Source of the DNA: Deltaproteobacteria bacterium | GTDB lineage: Bacteria > Myxococcota_A > Polyangia > Haliangiales > Haliangiaceae | Assembly (NCBI GenBank): GCA_013813945.1 | Contig: JACCQV010000983.1 | Coordinates: 1 to 11,490, forward strand | Direction of reading: 5' to 3' | DNA length: 11,490 bases | Shown here: positions 1 to 9,464 of the stretch, piece after piece | Layout of the letters: every line of letters begins with the position of its first letter | Position numbering within the stretch: the first letter of the stretch is position 1 | Translations under genes and position numbers: made by a program | Notes under the pieces: generated by a model | Seen by the model: the letters and a program-made list of their open reading frames with translations, nothing else | Database searches by the model: none | What the model was told of the DNA's origin: nothing

Positions 1-60
1 CCCGACGGCCACACGTTGCTGGTCCGCATCGTCTCGATGCTGACGAAGATGATCGCATGA
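1..60 (+). CDS. 3' end of an unidentified gene (19 codons and stop)
   Basis: An open frame runs from the window edge to a TGA at 58-60 and reads PDGHTLLVRIVSMLTKMIA. Nearly every third codon position is G or C, as in the real genes here, which is the main reason for calling it coding. The tail is amphipathic and helical. It loosely recalls the C-terminal helix of small four-helix-bundle (23S rRNA intervening-sequence type) proteins, but 19 residues cannot settle this. The gene is convergent with the outer-membrane barrel gene, with 61 bases between the two stop codons and no clear terminator hairpin between them. Confidence 0.45.
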   Translation, partial: PDGHTLLVRIVSMLTKMIA

Positions 61-65
61 GCCGC

Positions 66-95
66 CTACGCCGACGCCTACGCTTACGCCAACGC
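66..95. repeat. Five tandem hexamers, consensus YNACGC
   Basis: Five consecutive 6-base units read CTACGC, CGACGC, CTACGC, TTACGC and CAACGC. They lie between the stop codon of the left-edge gene and the end of the convergent barrel gene. The array is intergenic, imperfect and short. It has no spacer structure, so it is a simple tandem repeat and not a CRISPR. Confidence 0.6.
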
Positions 96-121
96 CGGAT
101 CAACACAGCCGAACTCTGGGG

Positions 122-1923
122 TTAGAATCGGTAGGCGACGCGGAAGAACGCGGTCACACCGATCACGGCAGGATCATCGACGGCAATGCCAGTGGGAGCC
201 CCTTTGTAGGTCAGCTCCTGTCGCGATAGCGCGAGGTGGCCGAGCAGGAACCAGTCGCGGTTGTAGCGGTAGTACAGGTTCGCGGCGGCCTGGAGGATCG
301 AGCCTTCCGACGAGCCGTAGCAGGTGTACACGCTCGTGCAGTCGATGCCGGTCGCGGAGTCCACGGTGGTCGTGTACTGGACCTCGCCCTCCCACTCGCC
401 GTGCCCGTTCTTGAGCTCGCGGCCAGCGAACGCGCGAAGCGCGAGGACCTCGCTGCGGTTGAACGCGACACGGCCGATGCCGATCGAGCGCGAGCCGTCG
501 ACACCCAGGCGGAGGCCCTTGATCGAGCGGCGGTCGACGAACTGCGCGTAGAGATCGACGCCGCGGGTGGCCTCCAGCGGAATCTCCACGGTGCCGTCGC
601 CCTGCGGGATCCTGACGCCCGGCCGGTAGCGATAGGCGGCCTGGACCGAGACCTCGAAGCGCTGGAAGCTGCCGAGACCTGCGGAGACACCGACGCGGCC
701 GACGTTGGTCGCGAGGCGGCGGAAGTAGGTCTCGTTCTGAACGACTCCGACGTTCTCGGGATCCGCCAGGAAGGCGTTGGCTTGCACCGCAAGCGTGTCG
801 ACGTCGACCCGGTTGACGCTCGCCGTCAGCCGCAACCGCGGATTCGGCTTGTAGTTGGTACCGAGCGAGAGGTTCGTCAGCCCGGCGCCTTGCGAGCTGA
901 AGAGATCGACGAGCGCAAAGTGATAGACGTCGAGCGCGGAGCCGCGGCGCAGGTAACCTGTCGACGTGACGAACACGCGTGGCGCCTCGGACGACAGCGG
1001 GTACAGGAAGGCGCCGCCGACCGCTCCGTAGGCGCTGTCCGTGCGGTACGCACCGCCGAAACCACCGGTGCCGACGAGCCGCCCTGCGTCCGTACCGTCG
1101 TTGGCCTTGAGAGGCTGGTAGTCGGTCGTGATCGAGCGCGAGCCACGGAGCGGATAGAGGCCGGCAAACGCGATCAGGGTCAACGTGCGCGAGCTCGCAT
1201 AGTCGACACGCAGACCGTCGAACTTGACTGCGCCGAGGTCCGCGATGAACTGGCGGCCGAAGAAGATGTCGCTGCGCTTGCCGCTGCGGAACAGCCACAG
1301 CTCGCGGATGTCGTACTCGTTGGTGCCGTTGAACCCGGACTGGACGTGGTTCTGGTCCATCGAGTCGGCGGTCACCTCGTCGGGGGTGTTGACGACTCGC
1401 GCCCGCGCATCGATGCGCGCTTCCCAGCGGCTGCCCTTGATATGACGGAAGTCGGTCTGGAGGCGCAGCTCGGTGAACACGCGAGAAAACTTGGCGCTGT
1501 TGTCGCCGAGCTGGGTCGTCATGTCAGGAGACAGGCCGTAGCTGCCGCCCCTCTCGGTAAACAGCAGCGTGCTCGACTGCAAGCTGCCCTGGATCAGCGT
1601 GGTCTTCTCGGTCTTCTCCGAGTCGACCTTGTCGACGAAGAACCGATCCTTCTCGAACAGGTTCTCCTTCTTCGTCGTGCCGAGGTCGTGGCCGCTGAGG
1701 TTCTGCTTGACGAAGGGCTCGTCCTTCTCCGGCTTCTTGTTCTTCTTCGGAGCGGATTCGTCGTCGCCGCCCTCGTCCTCGCTCGCCGCCTCGTCTTCGC
1801 TCGCCGCTTCGTCCTCACCGTCCTCTTCATCGCTCGCCGCCTCGTCCTCGTCGTCCTCACCCTTCGCGATCGCCGCTGACGGTGCGATCACCGCGGCAAC
1901 GAGCACGAGCGCGACCGCCCTCG

Positions 1924-1933
<10 letters not shown>
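122..1933 (-). CDS. Outer-membrane beta-barrel (porin-like) partner of the multihaem cytochrome
   Basis: The 603-residue product begins with a signal peptide (MSLTRAVALVLVAAVIAPSA, cleavage likely after AIA at residue 23). A very acidic, Ala/Ser-containing segment follows (about 26-60), then a short basic patch (PKKNKKPEK, 62-70). From about residue 80 the rest alternates polar and hydrophobic residues in short strands and ends in Phe, the usual C-terminal signal for outer-membrane barrel insertion. The run FRSGKRSDIFFGRQF is the kind of strand-turn-strand seen in large porins. There is no CXXCH motif, so it carries no haem of its own. The GTG start at 1933 is preferred over an upstream in-frame GTG at 1981 because it sits 5 bases after GGGAG and directly begins the signal peptide. 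The frame overlaps the end of the cytochrome gene by 10 bases, so the two are probably translationally coupled. By analogy with MtrB/PioB/OmbB-type porins it may sheathe part of the cytochrome in the outer membrane. That role is inferred from context, and no specific family was recognised. Confidence 0.85.
1754..1858 (-). repeat. Acidic low-complexity tract with repeated DEAAS units
   Basis: This stretch encodes residues 26-60 of the barrel protein. The peptide unit DEAAS followed by D or E occurs three times, and in DNA this appears as repeated TCGCTCGCCGCxTCGTC blocks on the plus strand. Almost every residue that is not Ala, Ser or Gly is Asp or Glu. It lies just after the signal peptide, so it should face the periplasm. 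The repetition makes it prone to slippage between strains. Confidence 0.7.
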
Positions 1934-4362
<2,429 letters not shown>

Positions 4363-4366
4363 CCAG

Positions 4367-6721
4367 TTACCAGGACGCACGAGACCATGACAGGTAGATG
4401 TGAGCGATCGCAAATCCCGTCAGGATGACGGTGAAAGGGACGTGAACTTTCTTCCACGAGTTCAAGAGTAACTGCGCCTTCGGCGCGACCACCTGGCGGC
4501 GCGCGATCACGATCATACGCGCGGCGCGGCGTGACAGCTCCTTGCGCAGCCGGCGATCGGTGACTCCGAGCGCCTTCAGGCGATGCCGGCGGGCGATCCC
4601 GCGAACGTCCCATGCCGGCAACAGCGGCACGATGAACGCGATGGCGATCACCACGATGACCAGCGGGACGTGGACGAGCGAGAGCACCACCACGATGGCG
4701 GCCATGACGGCGAGAACCAGGACGATCCGGATCACATCCTGCCAGAGCAGCCAGAACAGCGCGTACAGCACGCTCGGCGAGCGGGCGACGCGGTCGGCGC
4801 TGCGGCGACGCTCGGCGAGCTCGCGATCGAGCTCGGCGATCGGGACCGTCATCGTCGGCCGGTAGCGCTGGAAGGCGCGCTCGTGGTCGAGCTCCTCGAG
4901 CTCGGCGCCGCTCGAGAGCTCGGGAACCAGGGTGTAGAGGTAGCGACCGAGGAAGCCGCTGACCACGACGATCACCATGCTCCAGAACGCCGCCGACACC
5001 CACGAGTCGAGACGGACCACGGAGTGCACGGCGATGAACATCGGCCCGACGATGCCGGCCATGATGTGGAAGTCGAACCACATCGTGTTCGATGCGAGCC
5101 AACGGAAGACCTTGATGCGGCGGAAGATCGGATAGATCGCCGCGATCAACATCAGGCCGGTGCCGACGAGGCCGCAGTACGTCGACAGCTGATCCCCGGG
5201 GTTGAAGTCGACCTTCTGGAGCATCAGCTCGGTGGGAAGGCCCGAGAACTCGGGGTTCGTCGCAATCTGGTGGAACAGATAGGACATCTGCGGCGCGTAC
5301 TCGCGGAGCAGAGCTTCGCCGAGTGCGGCGAGGAAGGCGAAGATGCCGATCATCCAGAGCAGCAGCGGCGCATAGCGACCGCGCTTGACCTTCGCGAGGC
5401 CACCCGAGCGCGTCGCCACACCCTCGGTGAACGGCCGGACCGGCAGGACCTCCTTGTGGTCCTTCTTGGTCAGATCTCCGTCGTAGCCGGTCTTCGCGAT
5501 CTGCGTCATCTTCGGCGCGCGCTCGCGGAACAGGTCATACGCGTCGACCTCGATCAGTGAGCCCGTCGGGCACGCCGAGACGCAGGCTTGATCGCCGTAG
5601 GCGATGCAGTGATCGCACTTGTTCGCGATCCGACGCGCGCGCGCGACGCGTGGAGTGCCCGGGCCGAACGACAGCATGCCCTTCTTCTCGAGCCGCTTCT
5701 GGAAGTCCTTCTTGAACGTCGGTGCGTCGGGCTCGATCTCGACCATGTCGATCGCGCCGTACGGGCAGGCCTGCGCGCATGCGGTGCACCCGGTGCAGGT
5801 CGACTCGTTGATCACGACCTCCATCTTGGTCAGGTCGTACTTGATCGAGTCGTACGCACACGGATCGATGCACCGCTGGTCGGTGCACGTCCGGCACGTG
5901 TAGATGAAGTCGAGCATCCCGATCTGGTAGCCACCCAGCGTCAGCCGGCGCGCGCCATAGCGCTCCTCGCAGGCCTCCTCGCATAGCTTGCAGTCGATGC
6001 AGAGGTCGAGTTGACGGACGCGCACCATCTCGCCGGACACCGAGATGCCCTGGCGCACGAAGAAGTCGAGCAGCTCCTGCTTGACGCCCGAGACCCAGGC
6101 GAGTCGCTCGCGCGAGAACGTCAGCGCACGCCGCACGCGGGTCTCGAACACGGGATAGCGGGCTGCGAGCTCGGCGACCCAGCGATGCTCGAGCTGGATC
6201 AGCGTGGATGGTGCCGACGTGTAGAACGCGATCGGCTGCCCGCGCGCCGCCGACAGTGCGCCGGAGTTGAACAGGTCGTGCTGCATGAACAGCGCGACGT
6301 TCTTGAGCGCCACGCGCGCCAGCGGCGGCGGCTTGATCAACGACTCCGCTTCCCGCTCGTCCTTGCTGGCCGACTCGTGGAGGAGCTGCTGGTGCCGGCG
6401 ATCGGCGAGCTCGTTCTCCATGAACACCGCCGCGGCGACCTGCCCCTCGGCCACGTAGATCACCGGCGACGGGGCCCCCCCGGCCAGACCGATCGGATCG
6501 AGGACGAACATGTCCCGCTCGAGCCGGCGGATGCGGAGTCCACCCTGCTGCATCGCCGCGATCAGGTCTTCGTTCCCGACGCCTTCGAACAGCGGAAGCT
6601 GGCGGACGAGCGCATACTCCGGCTCCATGCCGGGCGGAAGCATCCCCGTTGCCCCTGCTGAGGCGGTGCGCTGGATGGCCAAGTTCGACATCTCGCCAGG
6701 AACAGTTGGCGTGGACAGCAC
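4367..6721 (-). CDS. Inner-membrane iron-sulphur/dihaem cytochrome b fusion with an N-terminal cNMP-binding-like domain
   Basis: The 784 residues hold three parts. About 38-200 resembles a cyclic-nucleotide-binding fold (LPLFEGVGNEDL, then VIYVAEGQVAAAVF), but the phosphate-binding cassette looks degenerate. About 235-395 is a ferredoxin region with four cysteine sets (241/244/247/251, 276/279/284/288, 309/312/315/319, 369/372/380/384), as in DmsB/HybA-type electron-transfer subunits. From 450 on are about seven membrane helices (452-470, 513-533, 549-569, 575-597, 655-683, 684-704, 758-778). Basic loops at 534-540 and 705-757 place the N-terminal half in the cytoplasm. H552/H566 and H760/H774 lie 14 residues apart in two helices running the same way, as expected for two stacked b haems. 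No Tat signal is visible. I infer electron transfer between cytoplasmic donors or quinol and the periplasmic cytochrome. The start is uncertain: GTG 6721 has GGAAG 7 bases upstream, while ATG 6691 or ATG 6643 (after AGGGG) are alternatives. Confidence 0.88.
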   Translation of the reverse strand: MLSTPTVPGEMSNLAIQRTASAGATGMLPPGMEPEYALVRQLPLFEGVGNEDLIAAMQQGGLRIRRLERDMFVLDPIGLAGGAPSPVIYVAEGQVAAAVFMENELADRRHQQLLHESASKDEREAESLIKPPPLARVALKNVALFMQHDLFNSGALSAARGQPIAFYTSAPSTLIQLEHRWVAELAARYPVFETRVRRALTFSRERLAWVSGVKQELLDFFVRQGISVSGEMVRVRQLDLCIDCKLCEEACEERYGARRLTLGGYQIGMLDFIYTCRTCTDQRCIDPCAYDSIKYDLTKMEVVINESTCTGCTACAQACPYGAIDMVEIEPDAPTFKKDFQKRLEKKGMLSFGPGTPRVARARRIANKCDHCIAYGDQACVSACPTGSLIEVDAYDLFRERAPKMTQIAKTGYDGDLTKKDHKEVLPVRPFTEGVATRSGGLAKVKRGRYAPLLLWMIGIFAFLAALGEALLREYAPQMSYLFHQIATNPEFSGLPTELMLQKVDFNPGDQLSTYCGLVGTGLMLIAAIYPIFRRIKVFRWLASNTMWFDFHIMAGIVGPMFIAVHSVVRLDSWVSAAFWSMVIVVVSGFLGRYLYTLVPELSSGAELEELDHERAFQRYRPTMTVPIAELDRELAERRRSADRVARSPSVLYALFWLLWQDVIRIVLVLAVMAAIVVVLSLVHVPLVIVVIAIAFIVPLLPAWDVRGIARRHRLKALGVTDRRLRKELSRRAARMIVIARRQVVAPKAQLLLNSWKKVHVPFTVILTGFAIAHIYLSWSRASW

Positions 6722-6722
6722 C

Positions 6723-6744
6723 GGCTTGCTTCCACTAGCAAGCC
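6723..6744 (-). promoter_or_regulatory. 8-bp inverted repeat over the ribosome-binding site of the iron-sulphur gene
   Basis: GGCTTGCT at 6723-6730 is perfectly complementary to AGCAAGCC at 6737-6744, with a 6-base loop. On the minus-strand transcript the hairpin ends one base before the GTG at 6721. The GGAAG ribosome-binding site (6733-6729) is split between loop and stem. It could act as an RNA hairpin that limits translation or as a DNA operator for a dimeric regulator. The repeat is certain from the sequence; its function is inferred. Confidence 0.45.
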
Positions 6745-6752
6745 ACGAGCCC
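6737..6752 (-). promoter_or_regulatory. Candidate sigma-54 (-24/-12) promoter for the electron-conduit operon
   Basis: Read on the minus strand the bases are GGGCTCG, TGGC, TTGCT. This fits the GG-N10-GC spacing of sigma-54 promoters and matches TTGCW fully, but the -24 element only in part (GGGCTC against TGGCAC). Transcription would start near 6726. That would remove the GGAAG site and favour translation from ATG 6691 or 6643. A single match of this quality is weak evidence. Confidence 0.25.
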
Positions 6753-6780
6753 GCCCCACGCGCGCGTCGTTTAGACAGTG

Positions 6781-6809
6781 ATCATACACGGATGCGTCCG
6801 GAACGGCAG
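6781..6809 (-). promoter_or_regulatory. Candidate sigma-70-type promoter for the electron-conduit operon
   Basis: On the minus strand TATGAT (6786-6781) is a good -10 hexamer. CTGCCG (6809-6804) lies 17 bases upstream but matches TTGACA at only three positions. The predicted start near 6774 would give a leader of about 53 bases containing the whole hairpin before GTG 6721. It is an alternative to the sigma-54 candidate. Confidence 0.3.
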
Positions 6810-7406
6810 CGGCTAGGGTCGTTCGTCCGGGGGGCTCGCTCCCCAGGCATCCGCTCGGGTGTCCTGGCGTGGCTCCTCGGCGCCACCTCGGTCGTTGCGG
6901 CCGATCCCGCGCGGTTACCGCCCACTGCGACAAATCCAGACCCACCCCCGCGGTCCGCATCGCCCCGCGTCGGGCCGGACTCGCTTCCGCCGAGCTGGGA
7001 TCTCGACGGAATTTACCTGTGGCTCGGACCGACCGTGGCCGCGAGCCGGATCGAAGCGAGCTGGGACTCGACCGTCGGCGGACACGCGGCCGTGCTGCGG
7101 GTCCGCGAGCGCCAGGCGCTTGGCGTGATCGGCGGCGCATTCGGCGCGACCATGTGGACCGAGCGAGACGGCGGTCGGCTCTGGCTCGATGCGATGATCG
7201 GGACGCGGATCGCGGGGCGGATGATCGGAGCATCGGCCGGCCCGATTCTCGAGCTCGGGGACCTCGCGCATCCCCGGATCGGTGGCTCCGTAGGGGTCTG
7301 GACGTTTGTCGGAGTGACGCCGTTCGCCCGGGTCGGGGTCGTCACCGAGCTCGGAGCATTCGGTGAGATCGGGCTGCACCTCGCCCTGCCCGTCCTCCGT
7401 CGGTGA
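6792..7406 (+). CDS. Secreted, probably small beta-barrel protein of unknown function
   Basis: The 204-residue product was not recognised. After a basic N-terminus it has a hydrophobic stretch, SGVLAWLLGATSVVAADP, that reads as a signal peptide cut after residue 36 or 37. A Pro-rich linker (about 40-65) follows. From about 68 on, Gly-rich alternating segments (GIYLWLGPTVAAS, QALGVIGGAFGATMW, GRMIGASAGPILEL, GGSVGVWTFVGVTPFARVGV) look like strands of a small outer-membrane barrel. The ATG at 6792 was chosen because the open frame to its left lies inside the divergent iron-sulphur gene. No clear ribosome-binding site precedes it. It is divergent from the electron-conduit operon across 70 bases, so shared regulation is possible, but a functional link is not shown. 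The protein ends in RR rather than an aromatic residue. Confidence 0.6.
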   Translation: MRPERQRLGSFVRGARSPGIRSGVLAWLLGATSVVAADPARLPPTATNPDPPPRSASPRVGPDSLPPSWDLDGIYLWLGPTVAASRIEASWDSTVGGHAAVLRVRERQALGVIGGAFGATMWTERDGGRLWLDAMIGTRIAGRMIGASAGPILELGDLAHPRIGGSVGVWTFVGVTPFARVGVVTELGAFGEIGLHLALPVLRR

Positions 7407-7409
7407 GGG

Positions 7410-7438
7410 TTGACACAGCGCGCCGGCCGGGCTATCCG
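7410..7438 (+). promoter_or_regulatory. Promoter of the tRNA-Pro gene
   Basis: A perfect TTGACA (7410-7415) is followed after 17 bases by TATCCG (7433-7438), which keeps the conserved TAT of a -10 element. The predicted start near 7445 is about three bases before the mature tRNA, a sensible very short leader. The -35 box begins only four bases after the stop codon of the preceding gene. Confidence 0.6.
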
Positions 7439-7446
7439 ATCGCCCA

Positions 7447-7521
<75 letters not shown>

Positions 7522-7526
7522 CTAAA

Positions 7527-7576
7527 CCGCGGAGACCTCTTTCCCGAATCGGGAGGTCTCCGCGGAACTTCTTTTT
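7527..7576 (+). terminator. Strong intrinsic terminator after tRNA-Pro
   Basis: CCGCGGAGACCTC (7527-7539) pairs perfectly with GAGGTCTCCGCGG (7553-7565), a 13-bp stem. A small inner CCG/CGG pairing is possible in the 13-base loop. The sequence AACTTCTTTTT follows, giving a U-rich tail. The terminator begins 6 bases after the tRNA and ends 14 bases before the next start codon. Confidence 0.88.
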
Positions 7577-7590
7577 CCTGGGGGCACGGT

Positions 7591-8229
<639 letters not shown>

Positions 8230-8244
8230 TGCTAGCGTCGCGGC

Positions 8245-8907
8245 GTGCAAGTCAAGATCGCACCCTCGATTCTCTCCGCTGACTTCGGCCGGCTCGCCGA
8301 GGAAGTGCGAGCGATCGGCACCGCCGACTACGTCCATGTCGACGTCATGGACGGTCACTTCGTACCGAACCTCACGATCGGCCCGATCGTGATCGAGGCG
8401 GTCAAGCGCGCGACGAACCTGCCGCTCGACGTGCACCTGATGATCGAGGATGCAGAGCGCTGGGTCGGCGCGTACGCAAAGGCCGGCGCCGACCTGATCG
8501 GGGTCCATGTCGAGGCTGCCCCTCACCTCCACCGCACGCTCGGCCAGATCCGCGACCTCGGCAAGAAGCCGTGCGTCGTGCTCAACCCCGCCACACCGCT
8601 CGAGTCGATCCAGTACGTGCTCGGTGACGTTGCCCAGGTGCTGCTCATGTCCGTCAATCCCGGATTCGGCGGTCAGAAGTTCATTCCGAGCGCGCTCGAC
8701 AAGATCGCGAAGCTGCGCCGGATGATCGACGAGCGCGGGCTCGCCGTCGACATCGAGGTCGATGGCGGCATCAACCTCGACAACATCGCCGAGGTCTGCG
8801 CCGCCGGGGCAACCGTCATCGTCTCGGGCTCGGGCGTCTACGGTACCAAGGACTACGCGACCACGATCGCCGAGCTCCGCAAGCGCGGCGAAGCGGCCCG
8901 CAGCTAG
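8245..8907 (+). CDS. rpe: Ribulose-phosphate 3-epimerase
   Basis: This cytoplasmic enzyme interconverts ribulose 5-phosphate and xylulose 5-phosphate in the pentose phosphate (and Calvin) pathway. The 220 residues match the family's usual length and form a TIM barrel. Visible signatures are IAPSILSADF at the N-terminus, VHVDVMDGHFVPN holding metal ligands H31 and D33, H64 in DVHLM, the phosphate-binding MSVNPGFGGQKF (135-146), and D173 in EVDGGIN, the second catalytic aspartate. Met35, Met66 and Met135 of the active site are also present. The GTG start at 8245 places the conserved N-terminus correctly, although no ribosome-binding site is evident. It follows the receiver-XRE gene by 15 bases, suggesting co-transcription. 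In many bacteria rpe lies next to rsmB on the same strand; here rsmB is nearby but convergent, beyond a small lipoprotein gene. Confidence 0.97.
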   Translation: MQVKIAPSILSADFGRLAEEVRAIGTADYVHVDVMDGHFVPNLTIGPIVIEAVKRATNLPLDVHLMIEDAERWVGAYAKAGADLIGVHVEAAPHLHRTLGQIRDLGKKPCVVLNPATPLESIQYVLGDVAQVLLMSVNPGFGGQKFIPSALDKIAKLRRMIDERGLAVDIEVDGGINLDNIAEVCAAGATVIVSGSGVYGTKDYATTIAELRKRGEAARS

Positions 8908-9070
8908 CCTCGGGCACATCGCTTGCTCCCTCGTCAGCGACCCTGCACCAGCTCGCCGTGAAGCTCTCCGCCTGAACGGGCCCTCGAGCCGCGCGACGGC
9001 TTGTTGCAATCCCGCGACAGCTGAAGATCCTGTTGCGGCGTCGCCGGCCGTAGCCGATACACGCGCGTCC

Positions 9071-9463
9071 ATGCGTCCTCGCCTTGTTGCCGTGCTGGCT
9101 TTCGCCTCTGTCGTGTCGTCGGGGTGTTACCTCGGGCGGACTCCGACCGCGAAACCGGTCGCGTACTTCGTCAATGGCCTCGCGATCACAGCTGGCGGAA
9201 TCACCGCAATGACCGGCGCGCGCAAAGAGCCGTGCTTCCCCGGAGACCCCTCGTGCACGGAGGGCGCAACGCTCGTCAAGATGGGCACCGCGGTCGCCGT
9301 GATCGGCTTCTTCGGCGTCCTTCTCAACTACTCCGTCAAGACGAAGCTCCCAGGCGACTTCGACGACGAGCCTGTCGTACCGCCCCGGCCCACCGCGAAG
9401 GCTCGGGTGAAAGCCACGGTGAACGGCCCCAGCCTCGTTCCGGCAACGATCGAGCTGCGCTGA
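9071..9463 (+). CDS. Small predicted lipoprotein of unknown function
   Basis: The 130-residue product starts MRPRLVAVLAFASVVSSGC, a short basic end, a hydrophobic core and a VSSGC lipobox-like site with the modified cysteine at 19. Two further hydrophobic segments follow (YFVNGLAITAGGITAMTG, and GTAVAVIGFFGVLLNYSV near 75-95), separated by a loop holding a cysteine pair (EPCFPGDPSC). The tail is basic and Pro-rich. No family was recognised. It may be anchored in a membrane by the lipid and one or two helices. The ATG at 9071 is chosen for the signal sequence; the frame is open further left but overlaps rpe. No strong ribosome-binding site is seen. The 163 bases between rpe and this gene hold nothing I can support. 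Its stop is one base from the stop of the convergent rsmB. Confidence 0.65.
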   Translation: MRPRLVAVLAFASVVSSGCYLGRTPTAKPVAYFVNGLAITAGGITAMTGARKEPCFPGDPSCTEGATLVKMGTAVAVIGFFGVLLNYSVKTKLPGDFDDEPVVPPRPTAKARVKATVNGPSLVPATIELR

Positions 9464-9464
9464 G

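Noticed and set aside
66..95. CRISPR array
   Set aside because: The hexamer units are directly abutting with no spacers.
236..1879. Plus-strand open frame of 547 codons opposite the barrel gene
   Set aside because: It is Arg/Val/Asp-rich with no domain or signal sequence, as expected for the antisense of a GC-rich gene. The minus-strand frame has a signal peptide, strand pattern and terminal Phe.
4363..4413. Longer cytochrome start at TTG 4413
   Set aside because: It would add 17 residues before a good signal peptide and overlap the iron-sulphur gene more; ATG 4362 fits better.
6471..6481. GGGGCCCCCCC run in the iron-sulphur gene as a phase-variable or frameshift site
   Set aside because: The domain reads correctly in one frame on both sides of the run and it encodes a simple loop (GLAGGAPSP); no sign of an actual shift.
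4367..6721. Reading the iron-sulphur protein as the electron-transfer subunit of a molybdenum reductase
   Set aside because: Its four-cluster ferredoxin resembles DmsB/HybA types, but no catalytic molybdopterin or hydrogenase subunit is present, there is no Tat signal, and it is fused to its own dihaem membrane core.
6510..6791. Upstream extension of the secreted-protein frame
   Set aside because: It lies wholly inside the divergent iron-sulphur gene and shows no protein features; the signal peptide follows ATG 6792.
9004..9032. Promoter for the lipoprotein (TTGCAA with a weak -10)
   Set aside because: The -10 match is poor, and similar matches occur by chance in such sequence.
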